From positions 1 to 58,109 of the forward strand of contig JAUIDY010000024.1 in NCBI GenBank assembly GCA_030428385.1: DNA of 58,109 nt, read 5' to 3'. The DNA is from Rhodothermia bacterium (GTDB lineage: Bacteria; Bacteroidota; Rhodothermia; Rhodothermales; JAAAOL01). The notes under the pieces are model-generated. The model was not told the origin of the DNA and made no database searches. It worked only from the letters and a program-made list of their open reading frames with translations. Below are positions 24,711 through 34,060 of the stretch, piece by piece; within the stretch, counting starts at the first letter, position 1, and the number at the start of each line of letters is the position of its first letter. The position numbers and the translations under genes were made by a program.

Positions 24711-25268
24711 TTACGGCGAGACGGGACGGACGACAAAAAGCGCATCGACGAAGTTGGGCTCATCCGCCGCGCCCCACCCATCGGCGTGTAAATCCTCGAA
24801 GTCCACATGCACTTCGCGACCCGGCAGGTAGGTCACCTGCGCATGGCGCTGCCTGTCGGCGTTGCGCGACGGCGGTCCTGTCCGCCAGCGAAGCCCGGTG
24901 TCCTTTCCATCGGGCTCAAAGACGCGAATCTCGAAAATCAACTCGCTGTTTCGACGCACGGGTGGTAGTGCCACCACGGTGCCCGTTGCTTCGTCGGGGC
25001 CAATATAAAATTCCCGCCCCAGGCGCGGCCAGACGAGGTAAATCTCGTTGATGAAGTCGGAATTGGAGGCCAGGATTTCGACTTCCAGATGCCGTGCCAG
25101 CGCCCTGACCTTCCCGCTCGCACCGCGTGCGTATTGGTCCGGCGTGGTTTGTTCAGCGTAGACGGGATCAGACGTAGCATCGTCGAAGGAAGGGGCTGTA
25201 CTGTCGCATCCAGCGACCAGAAGCACGGCCATCATAAAGAGAAACAGGGCACGAACGTTGGAAGACAT
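24711..25268 (-). CDS. Hypothetical lipoprotein
   Basis: A 185-residue protein with a clear lipoprotein signal (FMMAVLLVAGC, lipidated Cys at about 21). The mature part has an all-beta look: VEILASNSDFINEIYLVW, FYIGPDEATGTVVAL, ELIFEIRVFEPDG, ending NFVDALFVVR. No family recognised; it may be a small jelly-roll or Ig-like surface domain. It follows the propeller gene at 25348 by 79 bp, but has its own bipartite element 42 nt upstream and its own terminator, so it may form its own unit. Confidence 0.7.
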   Translation of the reverse strand: MSSNVRALFLFMMAVLLVAGCDSTAPSFDDATSDPVYAEQTTPDQYARGASGKVRALARHLEVEILASNSDFINEIYLVWPRLGREFYIGPDEATGTVVALPPVRRNSELIFEIRVFEPDGKDTGLRWRTGPPSRNADRQRHAQVTYLPGREVHVDFEDLHADGWGAADEPNFVDALFVVRPVSP

Positions 25269-25306
25269 GGTAAATCCTCAATCGGGTGAAAAGGGAGCGT
25301 ACCCGG

Positions 25307-25336
25307 CCTCACGCAAAAAGCGCGAAAAACCGGAAA
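25307..25336 (-). promoter_or_regulatory. Bipartite element, copy B (before 24711-25268)
   Basis: Minus strand reads TTTCCGGTTT, 10 nt, TTGCGTGAGG. The TTGCGT half is 42 nt from the ATG at 25268. Half-sites and spacing are identical to copies A and C. Confidence 0.6.
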
Positions 25337-25347
25337 GGGGAGCGAAG

Positions 25348-28278
25348 TTATTTGATCAACGTGAGGTGCTTGGTCACCACCGTGTGTCCGGCCTGCACGC
25401 GGTAGAAATACGTCCCCGACGGCATCGCAGCCGCGTCGAAGCGCACAGTGTGGGCACCGGCCTCCAGCCTTGCGTCGGTCAGCAGTGCCATCCGGCGTCC
25501 GAGCAGATCGAACACTTCCAGCCGTACATCAGCGGCTTCAGGCAGGTGGAAGCGCAGCGTGGTGACCGGGTTGAACGGGTTGGGATAGGCTTCGGCGTTC
25601 AGGTCGTCTGCCGCCTGCATCGTCTCCGTCGCCGCACGGGCGTTTGGTTGTTGCCCAACCGTCGCGGCGGCATACGCCACGAGCCTGCCGTCGGGCGACC
25701 ACGCGGGGTCGAACACGCCGCCGTGGTCTGCGGCTACCAGCAGCGATGGCGCTCCCCGCAAGAGGCGGGTGTAAATCGCCCAGTCGCCTCCGCTGTTGCC
25801 GTTAAACACTAACAATTGGCTCGACGGCGACCACGCCGGGTTGGCTTCCAACTGCAGCGTTTGCGCCAACGGCACAGATGCTCCGGTGGGCGTGCCCAGC
25901 GCCGAAACGGGAATGCGGAAGAGGTCGCCCTTGTGAACGTAGGCAATGTATTTCCCGTCGGCACTCCACGCGGGGCTCGACGCATCCTCGGCCAGCAGCC
26001 ACTCCTGCCCCCGTCGCAGTTCCCGCGTCCGAATGGACTGGTCGCTGGGCTGGTAGAAAACGATGGCGCGGCCATTCGGCGACCAATCTCCATCCTGCGC
26101 ATCGGTGCGGATGGCACTGCGCCTGCTCGACGACATCGACACTACATACAGCGTCGGATCACACGCCGCGCCACTGCCCAGCGGACAGCGGTCGAACAGC
26201 ACCTGCTGCCCGTCCGGGCTGAAGGCCGCGTTGTTGCCGCCTTCGCCGCCCGCCAGCGGAGCACTGGTCCCTGCTTTCACCTTCGTCACATACAAATCCT
26301 GGCTGCGCCACACGCCGTTGCGGTCGAACACGGTGCCATCATGCACCACCAAGGTCCCGTCGGGCGACCAGTCGGGGTTAAACTCGCCCATGCCGTCCAG
26401 GGAGGTAACCCGGTTCGTTTTGCCCGTCTGCACATCGATGGTGTAGATGTCGTAATCGCCATACGCGGGGTTGGTCGCCTGAAGATCCATCGTGACACGC
26501 CCGCTGTCGTAGACGCTGCCGTACTGGTCGCGTACCGCCACCCCGAACGTAACCTCCAAAACGGCAGGGTTTTCGGGCAGCAGTTCCACCCAGACTTCGA
26601 GCAACGGATCATCGCCGATAAAAGTCAGCACGATACAATTGTTGTACGCGCCTGCATCGCAGGTCTGCTGACTCGGCAGGATTTTGAACTGGTCTGAGAC
26701 GTTCTTGCAACTACCGTCTGCCTTAGGCACACACACCTGCCCCACCGACAGGTTTTTGGTTTCGTAGAAGATGATTTCATCAAGGAGGCCGGGCACATAG
26801 AATGGAAGCAGGTTGCCCACCTCCAGCGCCATATCGACGGGCACCCACTCATACCGTGCAAGGTAGCTGCCGGAGAGGTTCGTGAAGTCCGGCGTGGCAT
26901 CGCCGTCGAAGTCCAGCGCGTCGGAGAAATTGAAGGACGACAGATACACCGTGCCGCTGGCGTCGTAGCGCACGCTGGCATTGCGTCCACCGTGCATGCC
27001 CGTGATGTCCTGCACCGATTCCAGACTGCCGTTGTCGTCGAACAACGCAAGGAAGGTAGCGGCGGTGCCGGGAGCTGTGAGGTCCGTGACGCCGTCTTCG
27101 TCGAAGTCGGCGGCTCCGGTATAGTTGCCTGTTACGTAGACCTGCCGCGTGCCCACGTTGGCAAACACGCCCGTTCCAGCATCGTGCTCCGCACCGCCCA
27201 TCACCCGCGTCCAGACCCTGCCTACACCTGCGTTCAGGTCATACCGCGCCAGAAACGCATCCCGCTGACCGTGGCTGGCGGGCGTCAGGTCTTCGGCGGT
27301 ACCAGTGAGGTAAAATCCCCTGGCCTGATCCTCAGCAAGGGCAATGCCTTCTTCCCGCGCATCGGCAGCCCCGAGGGATTCATGCACCGTGGTGGAAAGC
27401 AGAAACAGGGTGAAACAGGCAATAAAAGCATCCTGCTCGGGGACACCGTTGAACGGCGTGCTCTCCAGCGTGAATGTGTCGAAGGAAAGGGTCCCGGCAA
27501 AGGCGCCCGTGATACACAGTTCAGTGCTTCCCACGGCGATGTCGTTCGCCATGCTGTAGTCGGTGCCCGTGAGGTGAATGGCATCGGACGGCGTGCCCGT
27601 GTCTTTGTGAAAACGCGCCACAAAGACATCAAAGTCGTCGGGGTGGGCCGTTGGGGTTTGGAAGTCGACGGTGCCGTTGTTGTCGTAGTCGAACTGCTGC
27701 TCAAAACCACCCGTGATATACACCTCGGGAAGCAGCGCGGTTGGCGAAACGCCGATCCCCATCCCGATATCCTCGCCGACGCCCCCGGCACGCCGCGCCC
27801 AGCGCAGCGTGGGTCCATCGCCATCGGCAAACGATGCGATGAATACGTCGGTATCCGTCGTGGTGGAGAGGTCGGGTGTGCCGTCGCCATCGAGGTCGAG
27901 ACTTTCGCTGAACATGCCGGTCACGTAGACATGGCCGTCGCGGTCCAGCGCGATGCTTTCGACGGCATCGTTGGAGGCTCCGGTCAGGGTCACCACCCAT
28001 TGCAGAGCGAGGGCCTCGTTGTATTTCGCCAGAAAGCCGTCGCCCTCGTTGCTGGTGTGATCGACGACGCCATCGCCATCGAAGTCCACCGCGCCCCGAA
28101 ACGAACCCGCCACAAAGGCATGGCCGGACAAAGGATCGACGGCGAGGTCCCGCACCGTTACATCAGGATCATGGCCGAGGGGAATGACCTGCTCAAATTC
28201 CTGGGCGAGCACAGGAGCACGGATCAGCAAAAGGACAAGCAGGCAAGGCAACACGCGAAAAGAAAAAGGGCGAAACAT
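25348..28278 (-). CDS. Secreted SBBP/TolB propeller protein with T9SS tail
   Basis: A 976-residue secreted protein. The signal peptide runs to APVLAQ (about 20). The first half has SBBP-like blades (VYVTGMFSESLDLDGDGTPD, repeated with 'DxDxDGxxD' loops that look calcium-binding). After a linker domain the second half has PD40/TolB-type blades (NPDWSPDGTLVV, WSPNGRAIVF, PAWSPDGRLVA). The C-terminus has AYPNPFNPVTTLRF and ends in an 80-residue T9SS sorting domain. No enzyme motif is seen; a surface scaffold or binding role is inferred. The ATG at 28278 begins the signal peptide, 54 codons inside the longest frame. Confidence 0.85.
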   Translation of the reverse strand: MFRPFSFRVLPCLLVLLLIRAPVLAQEFEQVIPLGHDPDVTVRDLAVDPLSGHAFVAGSFRGAVDFDGDGVVDHTSNEGDGFLAKYNEALALQWVVTLTGASNDAVESIALDRDGHVYVTGMFSESLDLDGDGTPDLSTTTDTDVFIASFADGDGPTLRWARRAGGVGEDIGMGIGVSPTALLPEVYITGGFEQQFDYDNNGTVDFQTPTAHPDDFDVFVARFHKDTGTPSDAIHLTGTDYSMANDIAVGSTELCITGAFAGTLSFDTFTLESTPFNGVPEQDAFIACFTLFLLSTTVHESLGAADAREEGIALAEDQARGFYLTGTAEDLTPASHGQRDAFLARYDLNAGVGRVWTRVMGGAEHDAGTGVFANVGTRQVYVTGNYTGAADFDEDGVTDLTAPGTAATFLALFDDNGSLESVQDITGMHGGRNASVRYDASGTVYLSSFNFSDALDFDGDATPDFTNLSGSYLARYEWVPVDMALEVGNLLPFYVPGLLDEIIFYETKNLSVGQVCVPKADGSCKNVSDQFKILPSQQTCDAGAYNNCIVLTFIGDDPLLEVWVELLPENPAVLEVTFGVAVRDQYGSVYDSGRVTMDLQATNPAYGDYDIYTIDVQTGKTNRVTSLDGMGEFNPDWSPDGTLVVHDGTVFDRNGVWRSQDLYVTKVKAGTSAPLAGGEGGNNAAFSPDGQQVLFDRCPLGSGAACDPTLYVVSMSSSRRSAIRTDAQDGDWSPNGRAIVFYQPSDQSIRTRELRRGQEWLLAEDASSPAWSADGKYIAYVHKGDLFRIPVSALGTPTGASVPLAQTLQLEANPAWSPSSQLLVFNGNSGGDWAIYTRLLRGAPSLLVAADHGGVFDPAWSPDGRLVAYAAATVGQQPNARAATETMQAADDLNAEAYPNPFNPVTTLRFHLPEAADVRLEVFDLLGRRMALLTDARLEAGAHTVRFDAAAMPSGTYFYRVQAGHTVVTKHLTLIK

Positions 28279-28311
28279 GGGAGCGTCCGTTGGTGAAGGA
28301 AAACCTGCCCT

Positions 28312-28341
28312 CTTCACGCAAGACGCTGCGCAAACCGGAAA
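28312..28341 (-). promoter_or_regulatory. Bipartite element, copy C (before 25348-28278)
   Basis: Minus strand reads TTTCCGGTTT, 10 nt, TTGCGTGAAG. The TTGCGT half is 37 nt from the ATG at 28278. It lies in the 149-bp space shared with the divergent ECF sigma gene. Confidence 0.6.
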
Positions 28342-28427
28342 AGCGTGGCGATTTTTTTTGCGTCTTGTATATTCCGGTTGCAGCCTCCCCCCGTTCGGCG
28401 TGTCTTTCTTGAGGATTGAGTTCTCGC

Positions 28428-28991
28428 ATGAACGCACCATCTGACATCACGCAGCTTTTGCAGCAGGCCCAGCACGGGGATGGCGATGCCCTCAATCGCC
28501 TCTATCCGCTGGTCTACGACCACCTGCGCGAGATCGCCCACGGGCAACTGCGCCGCCGCCCCGGCGACACGTTCCAGACGACGGCGCTCGTCCACGAAGC
28601 CTACCTCAAGCTGTTCGACCAGCAGCAGGTGAGCGTGGAAAGCCGGGCGCATTTCTATGCCCTCTCGGCCCGCGCCATGCGGCATATCCTCGTCGACCAT
28701 TTTCGGCGCAACCACGCCCAGAAGCGCGGTGGGCACGGGGTCGTCCTGACGTTGAACGAAGGCGTCGTTCCCACCGAAGCACGCGGCGAGGTGCTGCTGT
28801 CCCTCGATGACGCGCTGCTTCGCCTGGCCCAGCACAACGAACGGCTCAGCCAGGTGGTGGAATACAAGTTTTTCGGTGGCATGACGCAGGAAGAAATCGC
28901 CGTAGTGCTGGGCATCAGCGACCGCACCGTGCGCAACGACTGGCGCAAGGCCCGCGCTTGGCTGGCGCATGAACTCGCCGAGTTAAGCTAA
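28428..28991 (+). CDS. ECF RNA polymerase sigma factor
   Basis: A 187-residue sigma factor. Region 2 reads ITQLLQQAQHGDGDALNRLYPLVYDHLREIAHGQL, and region 4 EEIAVVLGISDRTVRNDWRKARAWL contains the helix-turn-helix. The ALVHEAYLKL and RAMRHILVDHFRR motifs place it in the ECF group annotated as TIGR02999 (Acidobacteria/Bacteroidota type), usually paired with a Ser/Thr kinase rather than an anti-sigma factor. The ATG at 28428 is preferred over a TTG at 28416. Its TAA overlaps the kinase ATG by one base, so the two are translationally coupled. Confidence 0.92.
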   Translation: MNAPSDITQLLQQAQHGDGDALNRLYPLVYDHLREIAHGQLRRRPGDTFQTTALVHEAYLKLFDQQQVSVESRAHFYALSARAMRHILVDHFRRNHAQKRGGHGVVLTLNEGVVPTEARGEVLLSLDDALLRLAQHNERLSQVVEYKFFGGMTQEEIAVVLGISDRTVRNDWRKARAWLAHELAELS

Positions 28992-31774
28992 TGGCGCTGC
29001 ACTGGCAACAGATCGAATCCCTGCTGGACCACGTCCTTGACCTCGAACCGGAGGCGCAGGCCGCCTACCTCGATGCCCATTGCCCCGATCCCGAGGTACG
29101 CCGTTATATCGAGGACCTGATTCGGGCCGATGCCGACGCACCCGCGTTTTTGGACGAAGACGCCGTCCGGTTTGCTTCGCCACTGCTGGAAGCAGAGCCG
29201 ATGGGGTTGGGCGAGCGGCAGGTGGGACCGTATCGGCTGGTGCGCGAACTGGGGCGCGGCGGCATGGGCATTGTCTACCTCGCCGCACACGACGACCTCG
29301 ACCGGCAGGTGGCGCTGAAGCTCGTCCGGGGCGGCCTTGCCGACCCCACCGCCACCGCCCGTTTTCTGCACGAACGCCGCGTGCTCGCCCGCCTCGAACA
29401 TCCCAACATCGCCCGACTCTACGATGTAGGCGTCACCGACGACGGCACGCCGTACTTTGCGATGGAATGGGTGGAAGGCACGCCGCTCACCGATTTTTGC
29501 GATGCCCACCGCCTCGACATCACCGCCCGCCTGCGTCTGTTTGAGGCAGTGGGCCGGGCCGTCCAGCACGCGCACCAGCACTTCATCGTCCACCGCGACC
29601 TCAAGCCAAGCAACATCCTGGTGGCCGAAGAAACCTCCGACAAACCGCAGGTTAAGCTCCTCGACTTCGGCATTGCCAAGGTGTTGGCTGAGGCGGAAGA
29701 AGCCATCACCGCACCCCAGACCGAGACGGCCTTCCGACGGATGACGCTGGCCTACGCTGCGCCGGAGCAGGTACAAGGCACTGCCATCACCACCGCCACC
29801 GACGTATATAGCCTCGGCGTGGTGCTCTATGAACTCCTCACGGGGCAACGCCCCTATGCCATCCAGGGATCGGGATTGGAAGCCGCCCAGGCCGTGCTGA
29901 CCCAGGAACCCAAACGCCCCAGCACCATCCTGACAGGCAACGCCAGCACAACGGAAACCGCCAAAGCCCGCGCCACCACCGTCGATCAACTCAGCCGCCG
30001 GTTGCAGGGCGACCTCGACGTGATCTGCCTGAAAGCCCTCGCCAAAGAACCCGAGCGTCGGTATGCCAGCGCCGAGGCGTTTGTGGAAGATATCCGGCGG
30101 CACCTCGCGGGGTTGCCCGTGGCGGCGCGGCCCGCCACGGCGCGGTACCGCGTGCGCAAGTTCGTTCAGCGCCACCTGCAGGGCGTATTTGCTACCGCCG
30201 CCGCCGTGGGGCTGCTGGCCCTCGTTGTGACGTTTTATACCAGCCGCCTGCAAACCGAGCGTGATGCTGCCCAGCAGGAAGCTTACAAGGCCGAGCAGGT
30301 GGCGGCGTTTATGGCGGATTTGTTCTCGGCGTCGAACCCATGGGAAGAAGTGCAGGGCGACACGCTCCGCGCCCGCGACCTGCTGCAACGCGGCGCCACC
30401 CGCCTCGAAACCGAACTGGCCGATGAGCCGGAGGTGCAGGCCCGCATGATGCAGCACATCGGCGACCTGTACCAGCAGTTGGGGCTCTACGACGAAGCCA
30501 CGCGGCTGCTCGCGCAGGCCCTCGCCATCCAGCGCGAGACACTCGGCCCCACCCATCCCGACGTGGCCCGCACCCTGCGAGGACAGGCGTGGGTGGCCTT
30601 CCGGCAGGGCCACTTTTCGCTAGCCGACTCGCTGGCGCAACGTGCCCTCACGATCGACGAAAGCACGTTGGGGACTAGCAATTTATCCGTGGCGAAAGAC
30701 CTGGATGTGATGGCCCTCGCACGCAACGAGCAAGGCGATTATGCCGCCGCCGAGTCCTTACACCAGCATACGCTTGCATTGCGTCAGCAAGGCGGTGCTA
30801 CCGAGGTGGAGTTGGCGCAAAACTGGCATGAACTCGCCTCGTCCCTGGCCTCGCAAGGCGACTATGCGGCTGCCGAGTCGCTGGAGCAGGTGGCCCTGGG
30901 GCTGTACCGCGCCCATTACGATCCCAACCACCCCTCTATCGCCGAAGCGCTGAGCAACCTCGCGGCGTTTGCGGGTCATCTGGGCAAACTTGATGACGCC
31001 GAGACCTACAACCGCGAAGCCATCGCCATCAAACGCAGCGTCCTCCCGCCTGACCATCCCAACCTCGCCATGACGTTGAGCAACCTGGGCGTGGTGGTGG
31101 GTATGCTGGGGCGGTACGACGAGGCGGGCGAGTTGATGCGGGAAGGGCTGCGCATCCGCCGGGCCCGTTTCGGCGACAACCACCCGCTGGTAGCTTCGGC
31201 CCTGCGAAATCTGGCCCAACTGGCCATCCACCAGGGCGACCTGCCACTGGCAGAGACGTATGCACTCGAAGCGCTGGCGACCACCACCCGGGCGTTTGGC
31301 CCGCACCACCCCAGCGTTTCTGCCACCGAAGCCATCGTGGGCGACATCCGGCTCGACCGGGGCGACTTCGCCGGAGCGGAGCAGGCCTACCGGTCGGCGC
31401 TTGCCGTTGACCGCGCGGCCCTCGGCCCGGACCATGCCACCGTCGGCGGCGACCTGCACTACCTTGCCACCGCCCTCCTCCAACAACAGCACTACGCCGA
31501 GGCCGATTCGCTCTTTCAGCAGGCGCTGGCGATCCGCCGTGCGTCCCTCGGCGAAGATCACCCCAACAATGCCCCCACCTTGCGTAACCTTGGGCGGCTA
31601 TACGGCGAGACGGGGCGTTTTGCTGAGGGCGAGCCGTTGCTCCTGGAAGCGTTGCAGTTGCAAGTAGACGGTCTTGGCCCCGACCATCCCTACATTCCCC
31701 AGACCCGGCAGGTCATCGCCGACTTCTACAGGGCCTGGGGCAAACCGGACGAAGCCGCCAAGTATGTGGAGTGA
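28991..31774 (+). CDS. Ser/Thr protein kinase with TM helix and TPR domain
   Basis: A 927-residue membrane kinase. Order: a short helical N-region (1-75), a Hanks-type kinase with Gly loop GRGGMG (88-93), Lys110, HRDLKPSN (Asp203), DFG (225-227) and APE (257-259), one membrane helix at about 398-417, then TPRs of the 42-residue 'HPxVAxxLxNLA' type to the end. The TPR part is outside the cytoplasm if the kinase is inside, so it could sense a surface or periplasmic ligand. Catalytic residues are complete. It probably acts on the sigma factor just upstream, its usual partner, but that is inferred from position. Confidence 0.94.
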   Translation: MALHWQQIESLLDHVLDLEPEAQAAYLDAHCPDPEVRRYIEDLIRADADAPAFLDEDAVRFASPLLEAEPMGLGERQVGPYRLVRELGRGGMGIVYLAAHDDLDRQVALKLVRGGLADPTATARFLHERRVLARLEHPNIARLYDVGVTDDGTPYFAMEWVEGTPLTDFCDAHRLDITARLRLFEAVGRAVQHAHQHFIVHRDLKPSNILVAEETSDKPQVKLLDFGIAKVLAEAEEAITAPQTETAFRRMTLAYAAPEQVQGTAITTATDVYSLGVVLYELLTGQRPYAIQGSGLEAAQAVLTQEPKRPSTILTGNASTTETAKARATTVDQLSRRLQGDLDVICLKALAKEPERRYASAEAFVEDIRRHLAGLPVAARPATARYRVRKFVQRHLQGVFATAAAVGLLALVVTFYTSRLQTERDAAQQEAYKAEQVAAFMADLFSASNPWEEVQGDTLRARDLLQRGATRLETELADEPEVQARMMQHIGDLYQQLGLYDEATRLLAQALAIQRETLGPTHPDVARTLRGQAWVAFRQGHFSLADSLAQRALTIDESTLGTSNLSVAKDLDVMALARNEQGDYAAAESLHQHTLALRQQGGATEVELAQNWHELASSLASQGDYAAAESLEQVALGLYRAHYDPNHPSIAEALSNLAAFAGHLGKLDDAETYNREAIAIKRSVLPPDHPNLAMTLSNLGVVVGMLGRYDEAGELMREGLRIRRARFGDNHPLVASALRNLAQLAIHQGDLPLAETYALEALATTTRAFGPHHPSVSATEAIVGDIRLDRGDFAGAEQAYRSALAVDRAALGPDHATVGGDLHYLATALLQQQHYAEADSLFQQALAIRRASLGEDHPNNAPTLRNLGRLYGETGRFAEGEPLLLEALQLQVDGLGPDHPYIPQTRQVIADFYRAWGKPDEAAKYVE

Positions 31775-31803
31775 ACCTGCATACTCAGCGCGCTGAAGAA
31801 AGA

Positions 31804-32802
31804 CTATCCTTCCAGCGCAGTCCGGCAATATGCAGCGCACTTCGCCATCTCGGCCAGCACGTCGGAGTCTTCGGGAATCGGATATTCGAGTTCAATCATC
31901 GCCGTGATGGGATAGCTGTTGTCCCGTAGCAGCCGCAACACCTCGCCGATGGGGGTGTCACCGTCTCCCCACGAAACATTATCGCCGCCATTTTCGGGCG
32001 TCTTGCGGTCCTTGAGGTGCAGGTGCGAAATGCGGTCGTGATACTGCTCAATGACCGGAATCGGCGACGTGCCCAGCCCTGCCACGTAGTGCCCGATGTC
32101 GAGGTTGAGCATGTTGTACGGCGAGTGCGAGAGTGGACTGTCGAAGCTGAAGCCTTCGGCAGCGACCTGGGTGTGGTTGTGCATGCCCACCAGCATTTCG
32201 TGCCGGGTCGCGAATGGCCCCATGCGCGCGCCCGCTTCCTCCGAGATCTCGAATGAAATACCGCGCGCCCCGACGGCTTTGGCGGCGCGAAACGCATAAT
32301 CAATGGCGTCGTCCGACCAGTCTGGGCTTCCCAACTTAAGAATGTCGATGGTTACGCCCGCATCGTTGTACATCTTGCCGAGCGCTTCGAACCGGTCCAT
32401 TGGGGCCGACATCCGCCACTTTCCGGCTTCGGCTTGGGCTTCCTCGCGGGCTGCCCGAAACGCCGCCCGTTCATCGTCGCTCATCTCGCGGAAGTTGCTG
32501 GGGAAGGCGGGGCCGGTGGGTGCGCCAGCGAACTGCTCGGCGGCATCGCCCATCAACTCCACGGTGGTCAATTCCAGCGACACCAGATGGTTGAGAATTT
32601 CTTCGGCGGTGGGGCGCAAGGACCGGAAGCTGTACGAGATCGCCCCGATTTGCACGTCTGCCACCGAACGCGTGCGCAGGAGCAAGCCGGGGCTTCCCAA
32701 CGAGACCACAGGCAACAGCCCACACGCGGCCGCTGTGGTTTTGAGAAATCCGCGGCGCGACACGGTGGCGGTAGCAGGCGTTTGGGGGTCAGCGGTATGC
32801 AT
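31804..32802 (-). CDS. Sugar phosphate isomerase/epimerase-like TIM barrel, Tat-exported
   Basis: A 332-residue protein. A twin-arginine signal VSRRGFLKTTAAACGLLPV lies at about 15-33. The rest is an AP-endonuclease-2/xylose isomerase-like TIM barrel: IGAISYSFRSL, TTVELMGDAAEQFAG, MLVGMHNHTQV (His ligand), MLNLDIGHYVAGLG and ISHLHLKDRKTP carry the usual metal-binding His/Asp/Glu. Such exported members occur with carbohydrate-degrading genes; the sugar is unknown. The ATG at 32802 is preferred over a TTG at 32814. It runs convergent with the kinase and follows the ChbG-like gene by 51 bp. Confidence 0.88.
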   Translation of the reverse strand: MHTADPQTPATATVSRRGFLKTTAAACGLLPVVSLGSPGLLLRTRSVADVQIGAISYSFRSLRPTAEEILNHLVSLELTTVELMGDAAEQFAGAPTGPAFPSNFREMSDDERAAFRAAREEAQAEAGKWRMSAPMDRFEALGKMYNDAGVTIDILKLGSPDWSDDAIDYAFRAAKAVGARGISFEISEEAGARMGPFATRHEMLVGMHNHTQVAAEGFSFDSPLSHSPYNMLNLDIGHYVAGLGTSPIPVIEQYHDRISHLHLKDRKTPENGGDNVSWGDGDTPIGEVLRLLRDNSYPITAMIELEYPIPEDSDVLAEMAKCAAYCRTALEG

Positions 32803-32853
32803 GAGAGTAGCCAATTAGGGTGGGAAGGCAGGATACAGGTCAAGGTAGAAAAT

Positions 32854-33702
32854 CTACTCTTTCAAATCCTTGTAGCTGATGAGTTGGATACCACGTTCTT
32901 CGATGAAGGCTTTCACGTGCGGGTTGGTCCACATATCGGTGACGCCCTGCCGGTCTCCCGCCACATCTTCATAACCCACGTGATGCACGGCCTGAAGCTC
33001 GGGCGTATCGAAGCCGGGGTGTTCGACGAACAGGTACGTCTTGCCCGCCTCCAGCCCTTCGAGCATCCGCAGGAAGCTGGCGATTTTTTCTTCTGGGGTG
33101 GCGTGCGGCCCATCATAGCTCACTCCTTCCACGCCTAACTCATGAGGCAGGATGTCGAGTCCGTATTCCATCACCAGTTCCTTGACCAGCGCCTGCACCT
33201 CATCGCTGAGCCACGTACACCCCATATGCCCCGAGATGTGGCTGATGCGCGGGATATGCTTCAGCCCCATTTCGATCTGCGCCCGAAACTCCTGTTCAAC
33301 GTCCTCCAGCGTCCACGCGTTTTCGATGAGCGCCTGCCCCGCATAGTTCTCGTTCGGGAAAATCATCGGGTAGAAGTAGCCGTTTTCGTCGCGCAGGCTG
33401 GGAGCCGCTGACATAGGCCGCCACTTGATGTTATCCCATTCACTGCTGAGCGCGAGATGGATGCCCACATCAAGATCCGGCACCTCGGCGAGCATCTGCA
33501 CGGCTTCGGGAAACCACGGCGACGGCACGATGACTTCCACAGAAGTCATGATGCCTTCGTGATAGGTTTTCATGATGGCCTCGTTGCCCGCGTGGGCATA
33601 GCCCATGTCGTCGCCCCGGACAATGAGGCGGGGCGGGGTTTCCTGGGCGAACGCGGTGTGTGCAACTGTGAGGCAAAACAGGAGGAGCAGGGCGTGTTTC
33701 AT
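32854..33702 (-). CDS. ChbG/YdjC-type carbohydrate deacetylase-like protein, exported
   Basis: A 282-residue protein with a signal peptide (to AFAQ, about 20). The YdjC/ChbG fold is marked by RLIVRGDDMGYAHAGNEA (metal Asp pair), LDVGIHLALSSEW (His) and ISHISGHMGCTW (His). ChbG removes acetyl groups from chitooligosaccharides in the cytoplasm; this exported relative probably acts on another carbohydrate. It is 51 bp upstream of the TIM-barrel gene, and the two are likely co-transcribed. Length is normal for the family. Confidence 0.88.
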   Translation of the reverse strand: MKHALLLLFCLTVAHTAFAQETPPRLIVRGDDMGYAHAGNEAIMKTYHEGIMTSVEVIVPSPWFPEAVQMLAEVPDLDVGIHLALSSEWDNIKWRPMSAAPSLRDENGYFYPMIFPNENYAGQALIENAWTLEDVEQEFRAQIEMGLKHIPRISHISGHMGCTWLSDEVQALVKELVMEYGLDILPHELGVEGVSYDGPHATPEEKIASFLRMLEGLEAGKTYLFVEHPGFDTPELQAVHHVGYEDVAGDRQGVTDMWTNPHVKAFIEERGIQLISYKDLKE

Positions 33703-33739
33703 GACGGTAGTTGCCTAAAAATCAGAATCCAACGGAAAA

Positions 33740-34048
33740 TCAGGTACCCGTCTCATACAACTGGATTTGCGATAACGTCTCTGACTCCGACGCCTGTACC
33801 CGATACAAATCCCAGCGCAGTTGCAGGTTCATCCAAAACCCGGCACTGGTTCCAAAAAAACGGGCCAGCCGCAAGGCTGTACTCGGCGTGATGCCCCGGC
33901 GACCGTTAACCAGTTCATTGACACGCTGATAGGGTACATGAATGCGGTCTGCCAAGTGGCGCTGCGTAATCGCCAGCGGGGTTAAAAACTCTTCCTGAAG
34001 AATTTCTCCCGGATGAGCCGGGGCGCGGTGTGTTGGGATGCGAACCAT
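33740..34048 (-). CDS. higA: HigA-type antitoxin, XRE family
   Basis: A 102-residue antitoxin. The typical HigA start PAHPGEILQEEFLTPLAIT precedes the helix-turn-helix QRHLADRIHVPYQRVNELVNG, then GITPSTALRLARFFGTSAGFWMNLQ. It should bind the operon promoter and neutralise HigB. It follows the toxin gene by 12 bp, the usual HigB-HigA order. Confidence 0.95.
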   Translation of the reverse strand: MVRIPTHRAPAHPGEILQEEFLTPLAITQRHLADRIHVPYQRVNELVNGRRGITPSTALRLARFFGTSAGFWMNLQLRWDLYRVQASESETLSQIQLYETGT

Positions 34049-34060
34049 AGCAAAAACGCG

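Noticed and set aside
28988-30613. 541-codon antisense frame in the first kinase gene
   Set aside because: Shadow of a GC-rich gene with intact kinase motifs on the other strand.
31785-31796. Perfect palindrome TCAGCGCGCTGA between convergent genes
   Set aside because: Too short and without a T-run to call a terminator; no second copy noted.
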